This document shows, one piece after another, positions 1 through 6,059 of a stretch of DNA of 33,219 bases. Positions within the stretch are counted from its first letter, which is position 1. Each line of letters begins with the position of its first letter. The position numbers were made by a program, and so were the translations under genes. The stretch comes from an uncultured Blautia sp. (lineage in GTDB: Bacteria; Bacillota; Clostridia; Lachnospirales; Lachnospiraceae). The DNA lies in contig UQAX01000031.1 of the NCBI GenBank assembly GCA_900539145.1, forward strand, positions 1 through 33,219. Direction: 5' to 3'. The notes below the pieces were generated by a model. It saw only the letters and a program-made list of their open reading frames with translations. It had not been told where the DNA came from and ran no database searches.

Positions 1-17
1 AAGTTGTTTTTCATTTT

Positions 18-82
18 TTCCCTTTGGGGAATGCCTCGGCTTTCTCTTAGGAGGCGCTTGTTATATCCATTTAACTAAGGAA
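18..82 (-). pseudogene. possible degenerate tRNA-Arg(CCU) remnant
   Basis: Read on the minus strand, this stretch carries a tRNA-like 5' half. It has a D-arm (GTT..AAC around AAATGGATAT) followed by AGCGC and the seven-base loop CTCCTAA, which would present anticodon CCU (Arg). The 3' side of the anticodon stem (GAGAA) does not pair with AGCGC, and no GGTTCGA-type T-loop follows. The ends (TTCCTT / AGGGAA) could form a weak acceptor stem. The total is about 65 nt, too short for an intact tRNA. It may be a decayed tRNA gene or chance similarity. The rest of bases 1-125 shows no gene. Confidence 0.25.
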
Positions 83-121
83 ACAAAGTACATATTCTTT
101 TAATCCGAACCTAATCATACT

Positions 122-157
122 ATAAAAAGGCTTATCCGTCAACCCAGATAAGCCTTT
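122..157 (-). terminator. rho-independent terminator after the serS/DUF3881 unit
   Basis: A perfect 11-bp inverted repeat (126-136 with 147-157, arms AAAGGCTTATC and GATAAGCCTTT) encloses a 10-nt loop and is followed on the minus strand by TTTTTATA. It lies 13 nt beyond the stop codon of the DUF3881 gene and closes the minus-strand unit. Confidence 0.85.
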
Positions 158-169
158 AAAAATCAGTTA

Positions 170-1051
170 TCAATATTGAAAATCCACATATCCCTGCAGC
201 CACACAACACCTTTAAATCGTCTGCCCACCTGCGGTTCTCCCATTAAATCCTGTTCGTTAATGCAGATATCAAATTCAATATCGTTACATCCGATACGCA
301 TCTTATAGATAGCTTCCTTGGTCATGGTATTGAAGGTCTTTTCTGTCTCCAAAATCTCACCCATCACACTGTACAAATCACATTCCATTCCATAAGGCAT
401 AAAATATGTATCCACAATACTGTAAATATCTTCATCCATCACTCGTTTGGAAATCATTGCGTACATATCCATATCCTCTATCGTCAGGCTCTCCATGGCT
501 TCTTCATCACCATTCTTTGCGGCAGCAATCAAGCGCCCTCTGTTTATTGTATTATTACGACGCTTTTCCTCCTGCCCTTCCTGCTTCAAAGTAGGAAACA
601 GAATTTTTCCGTTTTTTGCCAGTCCGGATAAAATCACGCCTCTGACATCTGTAACATAATTTCCTCTATTCCTCTGTGTCAGATATTCTCCGGCATTTTG
701 CAGATAAAAGATAATGGTAACACCAATTCGCATATCATCACACGCCCCTGCAAAGGACTCATGACCTGCGTGTTTTTCAATAATTACCTCTTCCTGCAAA
801 GTAATTCCTGTGCCGAAGAAATATGGAAAATAATACTCCATTTGGAACTCATTATTTTCATCATATTCCCCGCACACAACAATACCAAAATCATCACCGT
901 ATTTCTTTACCAGCTCCGTAAAGAAATGTCCGGCTCTGCCCGCTGCTACAATTTTCTCATCGTATTCATTTATAACATTATTCAAAATACCATCCAGCTC
1001 TTTCTTGCCGGATATCTCTGAAAAACCAACTGCTTTTAAATAACTGTGCAA
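170..1051 (-). CDS. DUF3881-type conserved hypothetical protein
   Basis: A 293-residue soluble protein with no signal peptide or membrane segment. I recognise it as the DUF3881 family, which is typical of Lachnospiraceae and has no known function. The N-terminus (LKAVGFSEI) looks like a small alpha/beta start. A Lys/Arg-rich stretch (about residues 160-180) is followed by an acidic segment. The start is a TTG at 1051, six bases after a strong AAGGAGG. No other start nearby has a comparable site. The gene begins 14 nt after the serS stop and is probably translated by coupling, because a hairpin in that gap pairs the ribosome-binding site with the start codon. It is the last gene before a terminator. 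The family call is from memory and function is unknown. Confidence 0.75.
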   Translation of the reverse strand: MHSYLKAVGFSEISGKKELDGILNNVINEYDEKIVAAGRAGHFFTELVKKYGDDFGIVVCGEYDENNEFQMEYYFPYFFGTGITLQEEVIIEKHAGHESFAGACDDMRIGVTIIFYLQNAGEYLTQRNRGNYVTDVRGVILSGLAKNGKILFPTLKQEGQEEKRRNNTINRGRLIAAAKNGDEEAMESLTIEDMDMYAMISKRVMDEDIYSIVDTYFMPYGMECDLYSVMGEILETEKTFNTMTKEAIYKMRIGCNDIEFDICINEQDLMGEPQVGRRFKGVVWLQGYVDFQY

Positions 1052-1064
1052 GGAGTACCTCCTT
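1050..1064 (-). promoter_or_regulatory. hairpin sequestering the DUF3881 ribosome-binding site
   Basis: On the minus strand AAGGAG, a 3-nt loop and CTCCTT form a perfect 6-bp palindrome. The first arm is the Shine-Dalgarno sequence and the second arm runs into the TTG start codon. It begins one base after the serS stop codon (1066-1068), so a ribosome finishing serS would melt it. This suggests translational coupling. Confidence 0.5.
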
Positions 1065-1065
1065 C

Positions 1066-2352
1066 TTATTTATTCGGTGTAATTGCACTCATACCACCCA
1101 TGTATGGTCTTAACGCTTCCGGAATACTTACAGAACCATCTGCCTGTAAATTATTTTCCAGAAATGCAATTAACATTCTTGGCGGTGCAACAACCGTATT
1201 ATTCAATGTGTGCGCCAGATATTTTTCACCTTTACCGTTTACACGGATTTTTAATCTTCTTGCCTGTGCATCTCCTAAGTTAGAGCAGCTTCCTACCTCG
1301 AAATATTTTTTCTGTCTTGGAGACCATGCCTCTACGTCTACGGATTTCACCTTCAAATCAGCCAAATCTCCGGAGCAGCACTCTAAAGTTCTTACCGGAA
1401 TATCTAAAGAACGGAACAAATCTACGGTATTCTGCCATAATTTGTCAAACCACATTGGGCTTTCCTCCGGTTTACAAACAACAATCATTTCCTGTTTTTC
1501 AAACTGATGAATTCTGTAAACTCCTCTTTCTTCCAGTCCGTGAGCGCCCTTTTCTTTACGGAAGCATGGAGAATAGCTGGTAAGTGTCTTTGGAAGTTCT
1601 TCTTCCGGAATAATTGTATCAATAAATTTACCAATCATAGAATGTTCACTTGTTCCGATAAGATATAAGTCTTCACCCTCAATCTTATACATCATAGCAT
1701 CCATTTCTGCAAAGCTCATAACACCAGTAACAACGTCGCTTCTAATCATGAAAGGCGGAATACAATAAGTAAATCCACGGTTAATCATGAAATCTCTTGC
1801 ATAAGAAATTACTGCGGAATGAAGTCTTGCAATATCTCCCATCAGATAATAAAATCCGTTTCCGGCTACCTTTCTTGCGCTATCTAAGTCAATTCCATTG
1901 AAGCTTTCCATAATGTCTGCATGATATGGAATTTCATAATCAGGCACTACCGGATCACCGTATTTCTGTACTTCCACATTTTCGCTGTCATCTTTTCCGA
2001 TTGGAACAGAAGGATCAATGATGTTTGGAATTGTCATCATAATTGTCTTAATTTTTTCTTCTACTTCTTTTTCTTCTGCTGACAGTCTTTCTACGGTTTC
2101 TGCATTTGCTGTAACCTGTTTCTTTGCTTCTTCCGCTTCTTCTCTTTTGCCTTCCTTCATTAAACCGCCAATCATTTTAGAAATCTTGTTTCTTTCCGCT
2201 CTCAGAGCTTCTACTTCCTGTTTGATTTCACGGTTTCTCTTGTCCAGCTCAATTACTTCGTCTACCATAGGAAGCTTATTGTCCTGAAATTTATTTCTGA
2301 TATTCTGTTTTACTACCTCTGGGTTTTCTCTTAAAAATCTAATGTCTAACAT
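1066..2352 (-). CDS. serS: serine--tRNA ligase
   Basis: Charges tRNA-Ser with serine in the cytoplasm. The 428 residues match the usual bacterial length. The N-terminal tRNA-binding arm is a long charged coiled coil (about residues 28-107), followed by the class II catalytic core. The T-x-E serine-binding motif is present as TSEH (234-237). Motif 2 runs from F264 to about 288 with R265, R277 and HQFEKQE. Motif 3 is near residues 390-402 (PPRMLIAFLEN), ahead of the family-typical GSVSIPEALRPYMGG tail. Motif 2 reads GLEERGVYR where E. coli SerS has GRDTRGLIR, so this is a somewhat divergent subtype. The start is ATG at 2352 after AAAAGGAGAG. It lies 26 nt after the DUF4446 gene, leaving no room for a T-box leader, so it is probably expressed with the soj-parB string. 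Confidence 0.95.
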   Translation of the reverse strand: MLDIRFLRENPEVVKQNIRNKFQDNKLPMVDEVIELDKRNREIKQEVEALRAERNKISKMIGGLMKEGKREEAEEAKKQVTANAETVERLSAEEKEVEEKIKTIMMTIPNIIDPSVPIGKDDSENVEVQKYGDPVVPDYEIPYHADIMESFNGIDLDSARKVAGNGFYYLMGDIARLHSAVISYARDFMINRGFTYCIPPFMIRSDVVTGVMSFAEMDAMMYKIEGEDLYLIGTSEHSMIGKFIDTIIPEEELPKTLTSYSPCFRKEKGAHGLEERGVYRIHQFEKQEMIVVCKPEESPMWFDKLWQNTVDLFRSLDIPVRTLECCSGDLADLKVKSVDVEAWSPRQKKYFEVGSCSNLGDAQARRLKIRVNGKGEKYLAHTLNNTVVAPPRMLIAFLENNLQADGSVSIPEALRPYMGGMSAITPNK

Positions 2353-2378
2353 ATCTTCTCTCCTTTTAGTTTACATAA

Positions 2379-2915
2379 CTATATATCAAATTCATTTTCT
2401 TCTGCTCCGAAATCAATTGCGGTTTTCAGAGCTTCCATTTCTTCTTCACTAAGTCTTATATAGGATTCCCCATTTACGATTTCTTTAATATAAAGGAAAC
2501 AATTTTCTCTGCTGTGAATGGCATTTAATAAAAATCCTGTGTTATTTGTATCTAACATTGCTAAAACAAAGCTTAATTTACCGCCCATATCCTCAAAAGC
2601 ATCATATTTTACTATTCCATACTTATTTAAGGACATGTTTTGCATTTTTTCCAGTTTTTCAACGTTTTCAGCATTTAACTGCAATTCCACAGCCAGTTTT
2701 TCGATTAAATCAAACTTTCTCTTAAAAAGCTTCTCTAACGACTGTCCATCTTTTCCTTTCATGAAAATCGCATATTTTTTACTAAGCCGATTAAGTCCTA
2801 AAGATAAATTAAATACGCATATTAATAGTATAACCACAACTACCAAAAGCATTAGTAATATAATTCCGGAATAAGACTGAATACTACTTACAAATTTCTC
2901 CATAGTGTTCTGCAC
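2379..2915 (-). CDS. DUF4446 family membrane-anchored protein
   Basis: A 178-residue protein with one N-terminal membrane helix (about residues 16-38). A Lys-rich cytoplasmic segment and coiled-coil-like stretch (about 70-95) follow, then a compact domain containing YDAFEDMGGKLSF and ending in an acidic tail. This is the DUF4446 family, commonly found next to parB in Clostridia and of unknown function. The position, six bases after parB, suggests a role or expression tied to chromosome segregation or cell division, but that is inference. The start is uncertain. GTG at 2915 lies only 2 nt after AAGGAG, and an ATG at 2903 lies 14 nt after it. Confidence 0.85.
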   Translation of the reverse strand: MQNTMEKFVSSIQSYSGIILLMLLVVVVILLICVFNLSLGLNRLSKKYAIFMKGKDGQSLEKLFKRKFDLIEKLAVELQLNAENVEKLEKMQNMSLNKYGIVKYDAFEDMGGKLSFVLAMLDTNNTGFLLNAIHSRENCFLYIKEIVNGESYIRLSEEEMEALKTAIDFGAEENEFDI

Positions 2916-2921
2916 AGCTCC

Positions 2922-3836
2922 TTATCTGACACTTTCTAAAAGTTCCACAATCCGTTCCAACTCGTCCTGAGAATAATATTCAATTTCTATTTTTCCCTTA
3001 TTATTGTTTTTACGACGAATTGCAACTTTTGAGCCAATAATTCCTTTAATTTTTTCCTCTAACTGCTCATAAACTAAATCCTGAGCCGTATCTCTTGTTT
3101 TTTCTTCCTTCTTTGGTGTTGGATTTAAAAATTCCTTTACCAGTTTCTCAGTTTCTCTTACATTCAGCTTTTCATCAAAGACTTTTACTGCCGCTGCATA
3201 CTGACTTTCCTTGTCTTCAATTGCTAAAAGAGCTCTGGCATGACCGGTAGAAATCATTTCCTCAATGAGCATTTGCTGTACTCTTTCGTCCAGCTTCAAA
3301 AGTCTCATAGAGTTTGTAACTGCTGTTCTGCTTTTTGCAACTCTTTCCGCAATTACATCCTGCTTTAAATGGAATTCATCAATTAACCTTCTGTAAGCGG
3401 CTGCTTCTTCTATGGGATTTAAGTTTTCTCTTTGAATATTTTCAATCAAAGAGATTTCTACGGTTTCCTGTTCTGTAAGCTCTTTCACAATCACAGGAAC
3501 TTCCTTAATCCCGGCTAACTTTGATGCTCTCCATCGTCTCTCACCGGCAATAATCTCATAATAGTCACCTTTTTGTTTTACCAGTAACGGCTGTAAAACA
3601 CCAAACTGTTTAATAGACTCTGCCAGTTCCAGTAAAGCATCTTCATCAAATTGTTTTCTGGGCTGTTTTCTGTTCGGCTCTACTTGTGTGAGTTTTACTT
3701 TAAGCACAGAATTCTCTTTTTTTTCCTTGGGAGCAACTGTTTTCTTTGTTGCGGTTGTTGTTGTTCTTGGCTTTGATGCCGTCTCACTAATCATTGCATC
3801 AAGCCCTCTCCCTAATCCGCCTTTTCTTACCGTCAT
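2922..3836 (-). CDS. parB: chromosome partitioning protein ParB (Spo0J-like)
   Basis: A CTP-dependent DNA clamp that loads at parS and organises the origin for segregation and SMC loading. In 304 residues: an N-terminal LGRGLDAMI peptide (8-16), which in this family stimulates the ParA ATPase; a Thr/Lys-rich linker (about 22-42); the ParB/Srx-like domain with the CTP-binding GERRWRA motif (98-104); a helix-turn-helix that reads parS (about 155-205, including KSRTAVTNSMRLLKL); and a C-terminal dimerisation domain rich in Lys. The ATG overlaps the soj stop codon by four bases (ATGA), so the two are translationally coupled. Three parS sites lie nearby at 4693, 4738 and 6042. Confidence 0.97.
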   Translation of the reverse strand: MTVRKGGLGRGLDAMISETASKPRTTTTATKKTVAPKEKKENSVLKVKLTQVEPNRKQPRKQFDEDALLELAESIKQFGVLQPLLVKQKGDYYEIIAGERRWRASKLAGIKEVPVIVKELTEQETVEISLIENIQRENLNPIEEAAAYRRLIDEFHLKQDVIAERVAKSRTAVTNSMRLLKLDERVQQMLIEEMISTGHARALLAIEDKESQYAAAVKVFDEKLNVRETEKLVKEFLNPTPKKEEKTRDTAQDLVYEQLEEKIKGIIGSKVAIRRKNNNKGKIEIEYYSQDELERIVELLESVR

Positions 3837-4603
3837 TCTTCTTCCTCCCTAGATAATACTTCCTCTGCTAAAAGACGATAGCTTTCTGCACCCACAGATT
3901 TTGTATCATATAGATTGATTGGAATGCCATAACTAGGCGCTTCTGCCAAACGCACATTTCTTGGAATAATTGTTTTGTAAATTGACTGATGTAAATTCTC
4001 TTTTACGTTTTCCACCACTTGTAAGGAAAGATTTGTTCTTGCGTCATACATAGTAAACACAACGCCTTCCATAACCAATTCCGGATTTAATCTTTCCTGT
4101 ACCAGCTCGATTGTGTGAATTAACTGTGTTAATCCTTCCAGCGCATAATATTCACACTGAATTGGAACTAATACAGAATTTGCAGTTGTCATTGCATTAA
4201 TCGTAAGTATATTTAAGGAAGGCGGACAATCCATAATAATGAAATCATAATTGTCTTTTACCGTATCAATATGATTTTTTAGTAAATACTCTCTTCCTTC
4301 TACACCTACCAACTCAATTTCGGCTCCTGCCAAATTCATGTTTGATGGAATTAAAGATAAATTCTCAATCACATTCTCAATAATACAATCCTTTAATTCG
4401 CATTCTCCTACAAGAAGCTCATATAAAGTAGCTTCTGCATTATCTTTATCCACACCTACACCGCTTGTTGTATTTCCCTGTGGATCAATATCAATCAATA
4501 ATACTTTTTGATTTAATTCTGCAAGACATGCAGAAAGATTGATAGCAGTCGTAGACTTTCCTACTCCGCCCTTTTGATTTGCGATTGCAATAATTCTTCC
4601 CAC
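3833..4603 (-). CDS. soj: chromosome partitioning ATPase ParA/Soj
   Basis: A ParA/MinD-type P-loop ATPase of 256 residues that binds DNA when dimeric with ATP and works with ParB to separate origins. In Bacillus, Soj also controls DnaA. The deviant Walker A KGGVGKST is at 11-18 with the signature lysine K11. DIDPQGN is at 38-44 and MDCPPSL forms the second Walker motif. The start is GTG at 4603 with a GGGG ribosome-binding site eight bases upstream. An extended -10 promoter (TGTTATAAT, 4658-4666) precedes it. The nearest parS lies about 30 bp upstream of that -10 element, so ParB spreading could repress its own operon. That last point is inference. Confidence 0.97.
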   Translation of the reverse strand: MGRIIAIANQKGGVGKSTTAINLSACLAELNQKVLLIDIDPQGNTTSGVGVDKDNAEATLYELLVGECELKDCIIENVIENLSLIPSNMNLAGAEIELVGVEGREYLLKNHIDTVKDNYDFIIMDCPPSLNILTINAMTTANSVLVPIQCEYYALEGLTQLIHTIELVQERLNPELVMEGVVFTMYDARTNLSLQVVENVKENLHQSIYKTIIPRNVRLAEAPSYGIPINLYDTKSVGAESYRLLAEEVLSREEEE

Positions 4604-4657
4604 TTGAATTTCCCCTTATTGTGTTGAAATGTCTTATATCTTAATAGTTCAAGACTC

Positions 4658-4686
4658 ATTATAACACCTTTCTATTTTTAATGCTA
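4658..4686 (-). promoter_or_regulatory. soj-parB promoter (extended -10)
   Basis: On the minus strand TGTTATAAT forms an extended -10 element (TATAAT 4663-4658). Seventeen bases upstream is only a weak -35 (TAGCAT, 4686-4681), as is usual for extended -10 promoters. It sits about 55 bases before the GTG start and is flanked upstream by parS. Confidence 0.5.
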
Positions 4687-4690
4687 TACT

Positions 4691-4710
4691 AATGTTTCAC
4701 GTGAAACATT
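4691..4710. promoter_or_regulatory. parS: parS site 1
   Basis: A perfect copy of the bacterial parS consensus TGTTTCACGTGAAACA at 4693-4708, extended to the 20-bp palindrome AATGTTTCACGTGAAACATT. It is a ParB loading site upstream of soj and about 14 kb from oriC. Confidence 0.97.
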
Positions 4711-4735
4711 TTTTTATGTTTTTTTTAGATACACG

Positions 4736-4755
4736 AATGTTTCACGTGAAACATT
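4736..4755. promoter_or_regulatory. parS: parS site 2
   Basis: A second identical 20-bp palindrome, core 4738-4753, centred 45 bp from site 1. It lies just upstream of the promoter of the plus-strand hydrolase, so ParB bound here could affect both divergent genes. Confidence 0.97.
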
Positions 4756-4775
4756 TTCCAGTCCAAGACTTTTTC

Positions 4776-4804
4776 TTGTATAATCTTACCCAATGTTTTA
4801 TAAT
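4776..4804 (+). promoter_or_regulatory. promoter of the alpha/beta hydrolase gene
   Basis: TTGTAT (4776-4781), a 17-nt spacer and TATAAT (4799-4804) form a good sigma-A-type promoter, about 60 bases before the start codon. Another TATAAT at 4779-4784 overlaps it but lacks a good -35. parS site 2 ends 20 bases upstream. Confidence 0.6.
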
Positions 4805-4864
4805 GTATATAAATGTTAAAAACAAAACTTCTATATTTACACACTTTTTTAGGAGGCTGATTTT

Positions 4865-5818
4865 ATGAAAAAAAGCAAGCATAAAATTCTCACAGCAGGT
4901 ATTCTCTTTACCGCTGCTGCCGGAGTTATTCACATAGTAAACCACACTATATTCACCACAGCTACATTAAAAGATTTATTAAAATCTTCTGCTAATAATT
5001 ACTACGACTGGAGATTTGGAAAGATATATTATAAAAAGAAAGGTCATGGCTCACCTCTTTTACTGGTCCATGATTTAACCGTTTACAGTTCTGCTTATGA
5101 ATGGAACAAAGTCATTGATAAGCTGGCAGAAAATCATACGGTATATGCTTTAGACCTTTTAGGATGTGGACGTTCTGAAAAGCCCAAAATCACATATACA
5201 AACTATTTATATGTACAGCTTATATCAGACTTTATCAAAAATGTCATTCATGAAAAAACAGATATTGTTGCCAGCGGATTTTCAAGTTCTTTTACTTTAC
5301 TTGCATGCCACAATGAGAATGAGCTTTTGGGAAAATTAGTATTGATTAATCCACCTTCCTTATCTACTCTTTCTAAAGCGCCAAGCAAAAAAAATAAATT
5401 ATATAAGTTTATATTAGAACTTCCTATTTTCGGAACTTTAATATATAATATGAAAACCTGCCAGAGTAACATTCAATTATTACTTACAGAACAATACTTA
5501 TTCAATCCTTTTTTAGCTTCTGCCGAAATGATAGACACTTATTACGAAGCATCTCACAAAGGATTTGGAAATGCTCGCTTCTTATTATCCAGTATTGTAG
5601 GAAACTATACAAACAACAGCGTTACACACGCCTTAAAGGATATTGATAACAGTATCGTTGTCATCAACGGAGATGCAGAGCCACAAAAAAGTGAGACAAA
5701 AGAAAGCTACTTAATATGCAATCCTGCCATTGAATATTTCAATATTTCCAAAACAAAACACCTTCCGCAATTAGAAAATCCGGAAAATCTTTTGGAAATC
5801 CTTCATATTTGTATCTAA
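4865..5818 (+). CDS. membrane-anchored alpha/beta-fold hydrolase
   Basis: A 317-residue alpha/beta hydrolase with a positively charged N-terminus and one hydrophobic helix (about residues 8-30) that probably anchors it in the membrane. Visible core elements are: LLVHD (66-70, oxyanion-hole region, HD in place of the usual HG); DLLGCGRSEKP (97-107); nucleophile elbow GFSSS (138-142) with S140; a probable acid, D270, in VINGD; and H299 in KTKHLPQ. The last elbow position is Ser rather than Gly. Substrate is unknown. The start follows AGGAGG at 4851-4856 with an 8-nt spacer. The gene runs against the replication fork, unlike its neighbours, and lies between parS sites 2 and 3 with its own promoter. 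A link to segregation is not implied by the protein itself. It could be an esterase or lipase-like enzyme. Confidence 0.85.
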   Translation: MKKSKHKILTAGILFTAAAGVIHIVNHTIFTTATLKDLLKSSANNYYDWRFGKIYYKKKGHGSPLLLVHDLTVYSSAYEWNKVIDKLAENHTVYALDLLGCGRSEKPKITYTNYLYVQLISDFIKNVIHEKTDIVASGFSSSFTLLACHNENELLGKLVLINPPSLSTLSKAPSKKNKLYKFILELPIFGTLIYNMKTCQSNIQLLLTEQYLFNPFLASAEMIDTYYEASHKGFGNARFLLSSIVGNYTNNSVTHALKDIDNSIVVINGDAEPQKSETKESYLICNPAIEYFNISKTKHLPQLENPENLLEILHICI

Positions 5819-5837
5819 ATCTTTTATATAGCAAAAC

Positions 5838-5866
5838 TAAAAAAGATTGCGCTGTTGCGCAATCTT
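5838..5866 (-). terminator. minus-strand rho-independent terminator
   Basis: AAGATTGCGC, a 4-nt loop and GCGCAATCTT form a perfect 10-bp stem, followed on the minus strand by a T-run (TTTTTTAG). It is the 3' end of the hairpin cluster. Confidence 0.75.
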
Positions 5867-5969
5867 CGCGCGTGAGCGGTTCACAAAGTGATGATTTCAT
5901 TTCCGCGAGCTGCGCATCCTTGCGGAGCAGTTTTTATTTCATAGAATACAATTTCCTATGAAATAAAAA
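5843..5969 (-). repeat. cluster of inverted repeats; candidate structured repeat or small RNA
   Basis: On the minus strand, in order: a perfect 14-bp inverted repeat (5931-5944 with 5956-5969, 11-nt loop); a GC-rich block with a 7-bp, one-mismatch hairpin (5909-5915 with 5922-5928) and an alternative 5-bp pairing (TCCGC 5902-5906 with GCGGA 5922-5926); a small TCAC/GTGA stem (5881-5891); and a perfect 10-bp hairpin (5843-5852 with 5857-5866) followed by TTTTTTAG, a textbook terminator. The block is GC-rich against an AT-rich background and has no open reading frame. Together they look like a compact module with its own terminator, either a dispersed intergenic repeat or a small RNA. A promoter for it is not obvious. 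Confidence 0.5.
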
Positions 5970-6019
5970 GAGGCTGTCGCTTTAAACATTATCCAAAATA
6001 TTTAATGCGACAGTCTCTT
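5968..6019. terminator. terminator between convergent hydrolase and DUF4340 genes
   Basis: A 13-bp stem (AAGAGGCTGTCGC 5968-5980 with GCGACAGTCTCTT 6007-6019, one G-T wobble) encloses an AT-rich 26-nt loop. The plus strand continues CTTTTG and the minus strand TTTTTATTTC, so it could stop transcription from both sides. It is the first terminator met by the ABC operon. Confidence 0.7.
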
Positions 6020-6039
6020 CTTTTGTTTCACATAACCTC

Positions 6040-6059
6040 AATGTTTCACGTGAAACATT
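6040..6059. promoter_or_regulatory. parS: parS site 3
   Basis: A third copy of AATGTTTCACGTGAAACATT (core 6042-6057), directly abutting the DUF4340 stop codon at 6060-6062. It is about 1.3 kb from sites 1 and 2. A half-site, TGTTTCAC, lies at 6024-6031. Confidence 0.97.

Noticed and set aside
447..1021. Plus-strand open frames opposite the DUF3881 gene and similar frames opposite other genes
   Set aside because: They are shadows of strongly coding minus- or plus-strand genes, lack ribosome sites and show no recognisable protein features.
2353..2378. A T-box leader for serS
   Set aside because: Only 26 nt separate serS from the upstream gene, too short for a T-box. None was found upstream of the gene string either.
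6024..6037. A fourth parS-like site (TGTTTCACATAACC)
   Set aside because: Only the left half matches. The right half is not the palindromic partner, so it is at most a half-site.
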